The notes: a model not told the origin generated them from the sequence alone. A stretch of DNA of 64,000 nucleotides from Dielma fastidiosa (GCF_000313565.1 NZ_HE578929.1:131275-195274), one strand, 5' to 3'; counted from the stretch's first letter, positions 8,608-17,034 are shown. Made by a program: numbers and translations.

Positions 8608-9072
8608 GTGAGTGAAATAAGAAGCAAACGTTTGTACTGTCATAATCTCCCTGAAGATCGTACGATTGAAACTAAAATTAATTCCAAGCCGACAGGCGGT
8701 CTGCTTGTCTTTGTCTTATTTGGCATTTCCTTAATGTGTGTCGGTAAGCTGTGGATTTTTGGTTTACTGATTACTTTAATGGCTCTGGCGGGCGTTGTCT
8801 TTATAAAGAATCACGTTATGACTGAATTAAGCAGTGATCATGCGGTATTCTATAAAGAAAGCAGCCGGGAGGAGTGCTTCTATCTTTATTGGGATGATGT
8901 AGAAGAATGGAAGATCATGCCGATGAAGACGGGACTGGATCAGCTGATTATTGAGCTGAAGGATGGCGAAAAGGTACGCTTTACAGTATTTTCAAGAAGA
9001 AAAATTGAAAAATATTTTAAAAAATACGCGCCGAATATCGCTAAGGTAGACCTTGATGATGACGATGAATAG
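8608..9072 (+). CDS. Two-helix membrane protein with a cytoplasmic PH-like domain, unknown function
   Basis: I chose the GTG at 8608 because GAGAGGTGAG lies at 8594-8603 with proper spacing. The GTG at 8599 sits inside that site. The 154-residue protein has a basic N-terminus and a pair of adjacent membrane helices (about 31-65). About 85 soluble residues rich in beta-strand patterning follow (YLYWDDVEEWKI, LIIELKDGEKVRF), ending in an acidic DLDDDDE tail. The shape resembles small bacterial PH-domain membrane proteins, but I recognise no specific family. It has its own promoter and a terminator abutting the stop, so it is expressed alone. Confidence 0.65.
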   Translation: MSEIRSKRLYCHNLPEDRTIETKINSKPTGGLLVFVLFGISLMCVGKLWIFGLLITLMALAGVVFIKNHVMTELSSDHAVFYKESSREECFYLYWDDVEEWKIMPMKTGLDQLIIELKDGEKVRFTVFSRRKIEKYFKKYAPNIAKVDLDDDDE

Positions 9073-9097
9073 AAGCAATCAAAGCATTGCTTTTTTT
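9073..9097 (+). terminator. Intrinsic terminator directly after the stop codon
   Basis: AAGCAAT (9073-9079) pairs with ATTGCTT (9086-9092) and is followed by T residues. The stem begins at the base after the stop codon. Confidence 0.85.
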
Positions 9098-9117
9098 CTT
9101 TAAAGGAGGGAGACTGA

Positions 9118-9861
9118 ATGAAAGAATTAGATCAGCGATTTCATGTATCAGATAAAAAAATCGTTTTGCTTTTCGCATTGCTTTGTGTTAATGTGCTTTC
9201 CGGTATTTTGATTCAGCTGACCGGTATGCTGAGCAGAGACAGCAGTGAGCTTTGGGTCATGCTTTTGGGCGGTTATCTTGGTTATTGCTTTTACTTCATG
9301 ATGCTTTCTCTATATGTTTCAGCTTTAAGAGCGGATCGGACATTAAGGATGCAGGAAATGATTCAGACAATCCTTTACAGCCTGTTGTTTTCTCTGCTTT
9401 TTTATAGCTGTTCATCACTGTTAAGCTATTATGGTTTTGTCATGCTGATGGGAAAGGGATCATTCTTGCTGAGTCTTTTAATCATGCTGTTTATCCTTCT
9501 TTATATTCCTTATTCACTGTTATGCATGTTTCAGTTTATCGATGTTCAAAACCCATTCAAGATCATGTGGCATTCAGCCTGTCTTTTAGCCAAACATATC
9601 CGAGTCTGCTTAGGGCTTGTCTGTGTCATTGCGCTGCTTGAGGGTTTATATATGGCATTAAGCAATTCACTGTTTCAAACATCACTGAGCTTTCAGCCTT
9701 TGGTTTATGTCAGTGAGATTTTAACTTGCGCCAATCCTTGGTCAGCGCTGAATACAGAACCTTTCAGCTGGCTGTTATTTACGCTGCTTTACGGTGTGAT
9801 TTTCGCTTTTGTTTTCTTTTATGGCCTGCATCTTGTAAAAGATCTTGTCGAAAATCAATAA
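9118..9861 (+). CDS. Multi-pass membrane protein of unknown function
   Basis: I do not recognise this 247-residue protein. It shows about six hydrophobic segments (about 15-35, 45-65, 80-100, 108-130, 155-178 and 215-238) with short polar loops. There are no signature residues for a transporter or enzyme. The overall look is of the integral membrane proteins with repeated helix pairs that are common in Firmicutes. A strong AAAGGAGGG precedes the ATG. The preceding gene is cut off by a terminator, so a promoter should lie in the short gap or within that terminator region. Glycerate kinase follows after 60 bases without a visible terminator, so co-transcription is possible. Confidence 0.7.
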   Translation: MKELDQRFHVSDKKIVLLFALLCVNVLSGILIQLTGMLSRDSSELWVMLLGGYLGYCFYFMMLSLYVSALRADRTLRMQEMIQTILYSLLFSLLFYSCSSLLSYYGFVMLMGKGSFLLSLLIMLFILLYIPYSLLCMFQFIDVQNPFKIMWHSACLLAKHIRVCLGLVCVIALLEGLYMALSNSLFQTSLSFQPLVYVSEILTCANPWSALNTEPFSWLLFTLLYGVIFAFVFFYGLHLVKDLVENQ

Positions 9862-9921
9862 AATACTGGCAGTGCCAAACTTCTAATGGTAAAATAAACT
9901 ATATAGTCAGGATGTGATGAA

Positions 9922-11055
9922 ATGAAAATTGTCATTGCCTGTGATTCTTATAAAGGTTGTTTAAGCTCATATGAAGTTGCTCAGTACATAGAAAAAGGTA
10001 TTTCTATGGTTGATGAGACAATGGCTGTGAATAAGTATGCTATTGGTGACGGCGGTGAAGGCACCGTTGATGCGTTTGTCCGAATAACAAATGGCCTGCT
10101 TGTAGAAACAACGGTCTTTGATGCTTATTTTAAAAAGCGTAAAATCAAGTATTGTCTCTGTGATCATGGTAAGACAGCAATGATCGAGGTTGCCAGCATC
10201 ATCGGTTTGACGATGACGCCTCGTGAAAAGCGGATGCCGATGATTGCCAGCAGTTATGGTGTCGGTACGGCATTGCTTAATGCCCTGCAAAGAGGTGCTC
10301 ACCGCATAATCTTGGGGCTGGGCGGCAGCTGTACGAATGACGGAGGTATGGGAATGCTTCAGGCGCTGGGCGCTCGTTTTTATGATGTGAATGGCAACCT
10401 GCTGAATGCTCAGGCGGTTTCTTTAGAAAAAATAGCAAAAATTAATCTGGATCATCTCCAGCGTTTTAAAGATGTAGAGCTTATTGCGGCTTGTGATGTG
10501 GCAAATCATCTATTGGGAATGCAGGGGGCAACGCATGTGTTTGGCAAGCAAAAGGGATTGTTCCCCAACCAGATCAAGCGGCTGGAAAAAGGCATGCAGA
10601 ATTATCGTGACCGGATGCTTGAGGCGTGCGGTCTTGATTTAGACAGCTTTGCCGGCGGCGGTGCGGCTGGCGGCATCGGTGCGGCGTTTATCGGTTTGCT
10701 GAATGCACGGATGATGCCGGGCATTGATTTGATTTGTCAATATTGTGATATTGAAGAAAAAATCGCTGACTGCGATTTGGTAATAACCGGTGAGGGACAG
10801 ACGGATCGTCAGACACGTTTTGGAAAAGTACCAATGGGTATACTAAATATAGCCAAGCGTTACGATAAACCGGTGGTGGTACTCAGCGGCGCCATAGGTT
10901 TAGGTGTGCATGAATTGTATGAATGTGGTTTCTTAGGCATCTTTTCGATTGCTGATCGAGCCATGACTTTCCAGCAGGCATTGGAGAACGCCCCGGATAA
11001 GCTGGTAGCTGCCAGTTATGCCCTGGTGAATACAATTGCTCATTTTAATAAATGA
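9922..11055 (+). CDS. glxK: Glycerate kinase (GlxK/GarK family)
   Basis: The 377-residue enzyme phosphorylates D-glycerate with ATP and feeds the product into glycolysis. The family signatures are clear: the start KIVIACDSYKGCLSS, the phosphate-binding stretch AIGDGGEGTVDAF, the conserved LGLGGSCTNDGGMGML near residue 130, the glycine-rich FAGGGAAGGIGAA near 245, and LVITGEGQTDRQT near 290. The length is normal (about 370-380). The family splits into enzymes making 2-phospho- and 3-phosphoglycerate; this one belongs to the GarK-like fold group usually annotated as 2-phosphoglycerate forming. No other glycerate pathway gene is nearby. The promoter of the next gene lies inside its 3' end. Confidence 0.93.
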   Translation: MKIVIACDSYKGCLSSYEVAQYIEKGISMVDETMAVNKYAIGDGGEGTVDAFVRITNGLLVETTVFDAYFKKRKIKYCLCDHGKTAMIEVASIIGLTMTPREKRMPMIASSYGVGTALLNALQRGAHRIILGLGGSCTNDGGMGMLQALGARFYDVNGNLLNAQAVSLEKIAKINLDHLQRFKDVELIAACDVANHLLGMQGATHVFGKQKGLFPNQIKRLEKGMQNYRDRMLEACGLDLDSFAGGGAAGGIGAAFIGLLNARMMPGIDLICQYCDIEEKIADCDLVITGEGQTDRQTRFGKVPMGILNIAKRYDKPVVVLSGAIGLGVHELYECGFLGIFSIADRAMTFQQALENAPDKLVAASYALVNTIAHFNK

Positions 11056-11064
11056 TGATATACT
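11036..11064 (+). promoter_or_regulatory. Promoter of the thioredoxin-like lipoprotein gene
   Basis: TTGCTC (11036-11041) and TATACT (11059-11064) are 17 bases apart. The -35 box lies within the last codons of glycerate kinase. Confidence 0.6.
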
Positions 11065-11088
11065 AACTGAGTATTAATGGAGGAACTT

Positions 11089-11565
11089 ATGAAAAAATTC
11101 TTTATCAGTATAAGCTGTCTCTTTGTACTGCTTACATCTGCGTGCAGCAATAATTATGAACGTTCAACTGAATCAGGATCATTAAAGGCTGTTCAGCTTC
11201 CGGAAATGGAAGAGAAAATGGCTAACGGTGATACATTTATGATGATATTCTCACAAACCAATTGTTCACACTGCAAGAAGTTTAAGGAAGATGTGCTGGC
11301 TGGTTATATAGTTGATCACGGAATTGAGGTCTTTGATGTTGTGTTTGATAAACAGGACAGTATGGACCCGGTATTCGCATTTATTAAAGAACATCCGAAT
11401 CCATCAGAATTTCTGACTGAGGACATGGATGCGGAAGCGCCTTATACACCGACATTCTATTTTATTGAAAAAGGTGAGGTTAAGGATATCTGGATCGGTG
11501 AAATGAGTGAAGAACGATTCGATAATTATGTTCAGAAGTATCGCCTTGATGAAGTAAAAGGTTAG
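11089..11565 (+). CDS. Thioredoxin-like lipoprotein
   Basis: I chose the ATG at 11089 because GGAGG (11079-11083) is its ribosome binding site; the ATG at 11077 overlaps that site. The 158 residues begin with a lipoprotein signal ending in the lipobox LTSAC. A thioredoxin fold follows, with FSQTNCSHCKKF carrying a CxxC redox pair and YTPTFYFIEKG supplying the cis-proline region. It should act outside the membrane as a thiol reductase or oxidase, or as a redox partner of secreted proteins. No CcdA-type electron donor or methionine sulfoxide reductase is adjacent. The CSHC active site resembles those of bacteriocin- and competence-associated thioredoxin-like proteins as well as general ones, so the exact role is open. 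Confidence 0.8.
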   Translation: MKKFFISISCLFVLLTSACSNNYERSTESGSLKAVQLPEMEEKMANGDTFMMIFSQTNCSHCKKFKEDVLAGYIVDHGIEVFDVVFDKQDSMDPVFAFIKEHPNPSEFLTEDMDAEAPYTPTFYFIEKGEVKDIWIGEMSEERFDNYVQKYRLDEVKG

Positions 11566-11573
11566 TGTTGAAG

Positions 11574-11614
11574 AAAGAAACAACAGGCAAGTGTTTGCTG
11601 AATTGTTTCTTTTT
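11574..11614 (+). terminator. Intrinsic terminator after the thioredoxin-like gene
   Basis: AAAGAAACAA (11574-11583) pairs with TTGTTTCTTT (11603-11612). An imperfect inner stem between them is followed by T residues. It starts 9 bases after the stop codon. Confidence 0.8.
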
Positions 11615-11666
11615 ATTTCGTTCGCCAAATCATTAACAAGAAAAACCTGAAAAAATATGAAAAAGC

Positions 11667-11695
11667 TTGAAAAAATGTTTCATTAAACGTATAAT
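11667..11695 (+). promoter_or_regulatory. Promoter of the hydroxy-acid oxidase/pyrophosphatase-like pair
   Basis: TTGAAA (11667-11672) and a consensus TATAAT (11690-11695) are 17 bases apart, giving a leader of only about 18 nt. Confidence 0.8.
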
Positions 11696-11719
11696 AGTTA
11701 TTGGAAGTGGAGTGAAAGA

Positions 11720-12745
11720 ATGGAATCATGGAATGAAGTGATGGCAAGCGCAAAGGGCAAAATGAGTTTGTGCAGAGCCTGTAAAAATTGCAACGGTATC
11801 GTGTGTGCGGGAGAAACACCGGGATGCGGCGGCAAGGGAAGCGGAAGTTCATTTATGCGCAATTACAATAAGCTGCGTGAGATCTGTATTCGTCTTGATA
11901 CGATTGCAGGCAATGATGAAATTTCGACAGCTTCAGATTTTTTTGGTACACCTGTTTCATTACCGGTGTATGCGGCGCCGATTGGCGGCATTAAGGTAAA
12001 TTATGGTGCTGAAATCAGTGAGGCTGACTATGCCAGAGAACTTGTAGAGGGTTGCTTGGCTGGCGGTACACTCGCTTTTACCGGCGATGGCATGAACCCT
12101 TCGATGTTCTCTGATCCGGTAGCTTATTTAAAAACGAAAAATGGTCTGGGTGTGCCAACGGTTAAACCTTGGGATATGCAGAATATGAAATGGCGGATCG
12201 AAGAAGCCAATGATGCTGGAGTATTAGCTGTCTGCAGTGATATTGATGCATCAGGACTTACCGGTCTTAGAAATTCTACAACACCGGTTGAATACAAGAG
12301 TGTAGAGGATTTGAAGCAGATATCTGCCTGCTGCCAGTCACCATTTATCGTCAAAGGCATATTAAGTGTTGATGGGGTAATGAAGGCTTTAGAAGCAAAT
12401 GCTTCCGGCATTGTTGTATCAAACCATGGCGGCCGTGTTTTAGACGAATGTCTGGCCGGCATTGAAGTGCTTGAATCAATTGTGAAAGCAGTTGACGGCA
12501 GAATGAAGGTTTTTGTGGATGGCGGCTTTAGAAGCGGCAATGATGTCTTTAAAGCATTGGCTTTAGGGGCAGATGGTGTATTGATCGGCCGTCCATTCTC
12601 ACATGCTGTCATCGGTGATGGCCATGAGGGCGTAAAGCTTTATATTGAAAAGATTCAGTTAGAATTAAAAGAGGCCATGGCAATGGCTGGCTGCAAGACC
12701 ATTCGTGATATTACCCGCGATTGTGTCACAGTGAATTTTAGATAA
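11720..12745 (+). CDS. FMN-dependent alpha-hydroxy-acid oxidising protein with an N-terminal cysteine cluster
   Basis: The TIM-barrel core matches the lactate oxidase/glycolate oxidase family: PVYAAPIGG, the substrate-binding VSNHGGRVLD with the catalytic histidine (about residue 237), and the FMN phosphate loops VFVDGGFRSG and ADGVLIGRPF. The expected reaction is FMN-dependent oxidation of a 2-hydroxy acid such as lactate. Before the barrel, C18, C21, C24, C29 and C36 lie in a compact pattern that could bind an iron-sulfur cluster or zinc. Classical members lack this, so electrons may go to a redox carrier rather than to oxygen, which would suit an anaerobe. That is inference. A similar N-terminus occurs in other anaerobic Firmicutes proteins to my knowledge. 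The start has GGAGTG upstream. Confidence 0.85.
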   Translation: MESWNEVMASAKGKMSLCRACKNCNGIVCAGETPGCGGKGSGSSFMRNYNKLREICIRLDTIAGNDEISTASDFFGTPVSLPVYAAPIGGIKVNYGAEISEADYARELVEGCLAGGTLAFTGDGMNPSMFSDPVAYLKTKNGLGVPTVKPWDMQNMKWRIEEANDAGVLAVCSDIDASGLTGLRNSTTPVEYKSVEDLKQISACCQSPFIVKGILSVDGVMKALEANASGIVVSNHGGRVLDECLAGIEVLESIVKAVDGRMKVFVDGGFRSGNDVFKALALGADGVLIGRPFSHAVIGDGHEGVKLYIEKIQLELKEAMAMAGCKTIRDITRDCVTVNFR

Positions 12746-12758
12746 AGGAGAAGATGAA

Positions 12759-13148
12759 ATGAACGCTTATGAAAACAACGCTTTTTTCTGGCAGAAACTC
12801 GATACTTTGTATCTGTCAAGTAAACTGATTATTGATCGTGCAAAGAATACTTGTCATTATAAATATTCTAATCTTGTCTATCCTGTTGATTATGGTTATT
12901 TAGTTGATACAACAGGTACAGATCAGGCGCCGGTCGATGTCTTTAAGGGCAGTGAAAAGAGCAATTTGGTACAAGGTATTGTAGTGAGTGCCGATATCCT
13001 GAAGAAGGATTGTGACGTAAAATTGCTGGTGGGATGCAGTGAAGAGGAAGAACATGAAATTTTGGTTTTTCTAAATCAAACTGAATTCCAGAAATCTATT
13101 TTATTGCATCGCGGCGATGAAGTGCCTGAATGGGCAAGCAACGATTAA
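12759..13148 (+). CDS. Small inorganic-pyrophosphatase-like protein
   Basis: The 129 residues contain YPVDYGYLVD, which matches the family I soluble pyrophosphatase motif around the YP-DYG core, followed by APVDVFKG where the family has its Asp-rich metal site. Most of that acidic cluster is absent: the DxDPxD motif reads DQAPVD. The length is well below the usual 170 or more. It may therefore be a related hydrolase or a non-catalytic relative. It starts 13 bases after the hydroxy-acid oxidase with a GGAGAAG site, so the two form an operon. It is followed by a terminator. Confidence 0.65.
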   Translation: MNAYENNAFFWQKLDTLYLSSKLIIDRAKNTCHYKYSNLVYPVDYGYLVDTTGTDQAPVDVFKGSEKSNLVQGIVVSADILKKDCDVKLLVGCSEEEEHEILVFLNQTEFQKSILLHRGDEVPEWASND

Positions 13149-13160
13149 GCAACTTATTAT

Positions 13161-13199
13161 AAAAAAGCGGCAAGTCATCATTGATTCTGCTTTTTTTTT
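13161..13199 (+). terminator. Intrinsic terminator after the pyrophosphatase-like gene
   Basis: AAAAAAGC (13161-13168) pairs with GCTTTTTT (starting 13189). A partly paired middle and a 9-T tail complete it. Confidence 0.8.
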
Positions 13200-13239
13200 C
13201 GAATTTGATGCATAATATAGTTGTATTAGGAGGGTTAAC

Positions 13240-13716
13240 ATGAAATTAAAAAAATTATTATGCGCCGCATCATTATTAATGGTAGTGGCTGGCTGTTCAT
13301 CAAAACCATCAGCAACCGAGGTTGATTTAAGCAAGGTATCAGAATCAGTCTATGAAAAGGTTGAGAGCGGCGAGATCGAAATGGGTATGATGAGTGAGAA
13401 TCTTGATGCTTCAGCAATGATGGATTTATATGGTTTAGATATTAAAGATTTAGAAAGCTATGATGTGCGAATGGCTTTGATCAATGTTCAGGCAAATGAG
13501 ATTGCTATGTTTGAAGCAAAGGAAGGCAAGCTTGACACAGTAAAAAAAGGCGTAGAAAAACGTCTGGAGAATTTAAAGGAATTATGGAGTCAATATTTAC
13601 CAGATCAGTATGAGCTAGTAAAGAATAGTGTAACCTATGAAAATGGTAATTACTATTTCTTTATTGTTGGTCAGGATGCAGAGAAAATATTAGAATTGAT
13701 TAAAGCTAATTTCTAA
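13240..13716 (+). CDS. DUF4358-like lipoprotein
   Basis: The 158 residues begin with a lipoprotein signal and lipobox VAGC. A domain with the pattern MGMMSENLDASAMMDLYGLD, a central strand-rich stretch and EIAMFEAKEGK follows. It ends in YYFFIVGQDAEKILELI. This pattern matches the DUF4358 lipoproteins of Firmicutes as I know them; their function is unknown, and they often sit beside O-acetylation genes. The same domain recurs in two larger lipoproteins at 20815-21438 and 21564-22247. Here it stands alone between two terminators, without acyltransferase genes. AGGAGG precedes the ATG. Confidence 0.75.
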   Translation: MKLKKLLCAASLLMVVAGCSSKPSATEVDLSKVSESVYEKVESGEIEMGMMSENLDASAMMDLYGLDIKDLESYDVRMALINVQANEIAMFEAKEGKLDTVKKGVEKRLENLKELWSQYLPDQYELVKNSVTYENGNYYFFIVGQDAEKILELIKANF

Positions 13717-13726
13717 TCATAAATAT

Positions 13727-13782
13727 AAAATCCCAATGGATAAATGAAAGTATCTGATTTCATTTCTCTGATTGGGATTTTT
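13727..13782 (+). terminator. Long-stem intrinsic terminator
   Basis: AAAATCCCAAT (13727-13737) pairs with ATTGGGATTTT (13771-13781), and an inner AAATGAAA/TTTCATTT stem (13742-13749 and 13758-13765) extends it. A short T-run follows. The remaining bases to 13895 hold no ORF. Confidence 0.8.
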
Positions 13783-13895
13783 ATTATGCGCTAAACCAAT
13801 TATTTCCTTTTAATAGAATCATATAATTAAACACCGAAATTAAAGCATTATATGCAAGCTTAAAATGATAGCAAGCATCGAATTTCTTACTTCTA

Positions 13896-13924
13896 TTGAA
13901 ATCTAATCTTCAATTTAGTATGAT
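13896..13924 (+). promoter_or_regulatory. Promoter of the PRD regulator gene
   Basis: TTGAAA (13896-13901) and TATGAT (13919-13924) are 17 bases apart, about 57 bases before the start codon. Confidence 0.65.
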
Positions 13925-13980
13925 ACAGATACTGGTGGTGGGGATCTCTGGTTAGTATATTAAGAAAGCGGAGGTACCTG

Positions 13981-15909
13981 ATGTCTAATTTAAATCGCAG
14001 AATAATATCAATAATGAAATACTTATTAAATAGCTCACAGCCCATCAGTTCAGAAATACTTGCTTCAATTCTTGGCACTACATCCAAAACCATCCGTGCT
14101 GATATAGAAACTATTGATTTGATTTTAAGCAGTGTAGGCGCTAAAGTCAGTTCTAAATCAGGCAGCGGTTATCTGATTGAAGTGGTGGATAAAAATGAAT
14201 TTAATATTTTTCTTGATCGATTCAATGAGAAATATAATCACAGTGCTTCACCGCCGGTTTATAATGAAGAAAGAATTCGCTATATCATGCATTATTTATT
14301 AGTCAGTGAAGATTATATTAAAAGTGAAGTTTTTTTAGATAATCTCTATATCAGCAGAACAACCTTGACTCAAGATTTGCGGTATGTAAGGGGAATATTA
14401 GCCGATTATCATTTATCCTTAAAGCAAAAACCTAATCATGGTCTGGCAGTTGCCGGTGAGGAACAGCATTTGCGTATAGCTTTAATCAATTATTTGTTTT
14501 TAGATGAAGAATTAGCTGCTGCAGAATTTATGCCGATGGTTCTTAAACTGGATACCAAAGGCTGTCTTGATGTTATGCAGTATACGTTAATGAAATCTAA
14601 GATTCATGTAAGTTATCAATCCTTAAGAGAATTAGCTGATTTAATTTCAGTCAGTGAATATCGCAGGCGACATCATCATTTTGTCTTGTTTAATGAATTG
14701 CAGCTGGAAGAGTTAATGAATTTGGAAGAATATTCAATTGCTTCATGGATTTACAGTGAATTAAATATTGATACAACGCAGAGTGAGATAGCCTATTTAG
14801 CTTTATACATTGCTTCCAGAAGAATATATGAGATTAATGATGAATTTTCATTGCAAGAGAATAAATCTTTATTCTTCTTATGTGATGAAGTATTGAAATT
14901 CTTGTTTATTTATACTGATATTAATTTTCTATTGGATGAAGATGTACGATTGCTGATGTCGCGTGAATTTAGAGGCTTATTGCTGCGGATCAATTATAAG
15001 ATTGAAAACCGCGGACTGCCGGTTATGGAATTGAAAGCAATGAGTCCTATTTTTGATTATGCGCTTTTAGCGGCTGATTATTTAAATAAGAAGTATAATT
15101 ATAAAATATCTGAACAAGAAATTGCCCAATTAACCTTATTGTTTCAGCATTCTATCTTTAAGGATAATTTATTTTATCCAAAACAGCGTGTTTGTTTAGT
15201 ATTTCATCATGGAAAATTATCAAGTTACAGTATTGATCACAGCCTACGTAAAAATCTAGGCGAATATATTGAGACAATAAAATTTTGCGAATTTCATGAA
15301 CTTACCCGTGCAATCGATCAGGAATATGATTTAATCATTACTGATATGCCGCGTATAAATTTTAATTGCTCAATTCCTGTTTATCAGGTTTTAAATGATT
15401 TTAACAGCGATGATATTCTGAAGGTGAAACGCTTTTTGCTGCATCTTGAAGATGAATATGCGCTCTTTATGCAGGGCTTTCATGATAATTTAGTTCTATG
15501 TGAACTTAATTTTTCGACGAAAGAAGAGGTTATTAAATATTTATGCCAGCAAATTACAGAGAAGCATCATGTCTCCAATGCTTTGTATCAGGCAGTGCTT
15601 GCTGAGGAAAGTATTTCATCAGGTGAACGCGGGAATAATGTGGCAATCATGCATTCACTCTTTCCGGTTTGTGAGCAGACGACAATTGCCGTGGGAATCT
15701 TGAAAAAACCGATCCTTTGGCAAAATGAAATGGTCCAGCTGATATTTGTCATTGCCATTGGCAGCAATGAAAATTATGTTTTCATGAGCTCATCATTAAT
15801 TCATTTATTAACTAGTAATATCTTTGCAATTCATGAATTATTGAAGATTAAATCATTGGATCAGCTTAAAAAAATCATTTATCAATATTTGGTTTTAGAA
15901 AGAAGTTAA
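13981..15909 (+). CDS. PRD-containing PTS transcriptional regulator (MtlR/LicR-like)
   Basis: The 642 residues carry an N-terminal HTH (about 6-60) and a second Mga-type HTH (about 85-145). Two PRD modules (about 185-290 and 305-400), a degenerate EIIB-like part (about 405-490) and a C-terminal EIIA-like domain follow. Such proteins activate PTS operons according to phosphorylation by the PTS. The usual PRD histidines are replaced: the first module reads LALYIAS and the second LTLLFQ. The EIIB-like part lacks its cysteine (FHHGKLSS). The EIIA-like domain keeps a histidine in VAIMHSL. Phospho-control may therefore rest mainly on the EIIA domain. The gene ends in a terminator just before the mannose-type PTS operon, its likely target. 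GGAGGT marks the start. Confidence 0.85.
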   Translation: MSNLNRRIISIMKYLLNSSQPISSEILASILGTTSKTIRADIETIDLILSSVGAKVSSKSGSGYLIEVVDKNEFNIFLDRFNEKYNHSASPPVYNEERIRYIMHYLLVSEDYIKSEVFLDNLYISRTTLTQDLRYVRGILADYHLSLKQKPNHGLAVAGEEQHLRIALINYLFLDEELAAAEFMPMVLKLDTKGCLDVMQYTLMKSKIHVSYQSLRELADLISVSEYRRRHHHFVLFNELQLEELMNLEEYSIASWIYSELNIDTTQSEIAYLALYIASRRIYEINDEFSLQENKSLFFLCDEVLKFLFIYTDINFLLDEDVRLLMSREFRGLLLRINYKIENRGLPVMELKAMSPIFDYALLAADYLNKKYNYKISEQEIAQLTLLFQHSIFKDNLFYPKQRVCLVFHHGKLSSYSIDHSLRKNLGEYIETIKFCEFHELTRAIDQEYDLIITDMPRINFNCSIPVYQVLNDFNSDDILKVKRFLLHLEDEYALFMQGFHDNLVLCELNFSTKEEVIKYLCQQITEKHHVSNALYQAVLAEESISSGERGNNVAIMHSLFPVCEQTTIAVGILKKPILWQNEMVQLIFVIAIGSNENYVFMSSSLIHLLTSNIFAIHELLKIKSLDQLKKIIYQYLVLERS

Positions 15910-15911
15910 GT

Positions 15912-15938
15912 AAAAAAACTGTTCATACAGTTTTTTTT
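15912..15938 (+). terminator. Intrinsic terminator after the PRD regulator
   Basis: AAAAAACTG pairs with CAGTTTTTT around a 6-base loop, beginning 3 bases after the stop codon, and is followed by more T residues. Confidence 0.85.
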
Positions 15939-16052
15939 ACGCCATGCTGCGCGTTTTCTATCGCTGAATTTCATGAATATACCGGAAATTTCACTGCTTT
16001 AGTTTTATATTGAATGCTTTAAAATGAAAGTTGTGAAGAGGAGATATGAGCT

Positions 16053-16463
16053 ATGAGAAAAATATTAATCGCGAGTCATTCAGAATTGGCAGAAGGCATG
16101 AAACAGACATTGAAGTTTTTTGCCGGCAATCAAATTGATGTAAGTGCTATTTGTGCTTATGTAGATGAAGAAAGTCTGCAGTCTAAATTGGATGCCTTCT
16201 TTGAAAAAGTATCTGATGAAGATGAGGTGCTGATTTTCACTGATCTTTTAGGGGGCAGTGTCAATCAAGCGATGCTATCATATTTAAACCGCAGACATGT
16301 GCATGTAATTACTGGCGTATTTTTAAGTATAATTTTAGAGTTGATTTTTAAAGAGGGTAGCTATCTAACTAAAGAGGAGATTCAGGCAGCACTTAAAAAG
16401 ACAAAGAAGGGTATTGTTTATATGAATGATTATACGGTTGATATTCATGATATTGATGAATAA
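16053..16463 (+). CDS. PTS mannose-family EIIA component
   Basis: The 136-residue cytoplasmic protein matches the EIIA-Man fold (PF03610). The start KILIASHSELAEGM holds the phospho-accepting His9, and VLIFTDLLGGSVN supplies the conserved loop. It takes phosphate from HPr and passes it to EIIB. The two domains are separate proteins here, not fused as in E. coli ManX. It is the first gene of the EIIA-EIIB-EIIC-EIID operon and has GAGGAG upstream of the ATG. I could not define the promoter in the 140-base gap. Confidence 0.92.
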   Translation: MRKILIASHSELAEGMKQTLKFFAGNQIDVSAICAYVDEESLQSKLDAFFEKVSDEDEVLIFTDLLGGSVNQAMLSYLNRRHVHVITGVFLSIILELIFKEGSYLTKEEIQAALKKTKKGIVYMNDYTVDIHDIDE

Positions 16464-16545
16464 TACCTTAATTATGCGGTAAATTTAAAACTTCAAGTTA
16501 AATTTACTCAGCGTTATAGTGAAGATATAGAAAGGAGAGATTGTT

Positions 16546-17034
16546 ATGGCAATCATTCATACACGAATTGATGATCGTTTGATTCACGGTCAGGTAGCAA
16601 GTATGTGGACTAACCAATTAGGAGCGACACGCATCATGGTTGTTGATGATAAAGCAGCTTTTGATGATATGGTTAAGACTTCATTAAAACTGGCAACGCC
16701 TTATGGTGTAGCGCTTTCGGTACTGCCAATTGAAAAGGCGGCCAGCCGCATCATCGCAAACGCTTATGAAGGGCAGCGGGTGTTTATGATCGTAAGGGCA
16801 CCCAATACATTGCTTCGCCTTGTTGAATTAGGGGTAAAAATAAAAGAGGTAAATGTCGGTAATCTGACTCATACAGAAGGTAAGATTAAAATTTCAAATC
16901 AAGTTTCGGTAACTGATGAAGAAGTGAAAGATTTCTATAAGCTGAAAGCAGCAGGGGTTGAAGTATCGCTACAGCTTACACCGAATAATCAAAGAGAGGA
17001 TTTTATGAAAGTAGTGGAGCAAGCCACTAAGTAG
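16546..17034 (+). CDS. PTS mannose/fructose/sorbose-family EIIB component
   Basis: The 162 residues begin with IIHTRIDDRLIHGQV, containing the phospho-histidine H14 of the EIIB-Sor family (PF03830). They continue with MVVDD and the conserved LTPNN near the C-terminus. It transfers phosphate from EIIA to the sugar entering through EIIC/EIID. The length is standard. A strong AAAGGAGAG precedes the start, and EIIC starts 11 bases after the stop. The sugar is not predictable from EIIB alone; the neighbouring ceramidase-family gene hints at a host-derived or amino sugar rather than plain mannose. Confidence 0.92.
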   Translation: MAIIHTRIDDRLIHGQVASMWTNQLGATRIMVVDDKAAFDDMVKTSLKLATPYGVALSVLPIEKAASRIIANAYEGQRVFMIVRAPNTLLRLVELGVKIKEVNVGNLTHTEGKIKISNQVSVTDEEVKDFYKLKAAGVEVSLQLTPNNQREDFMKVVEQATK

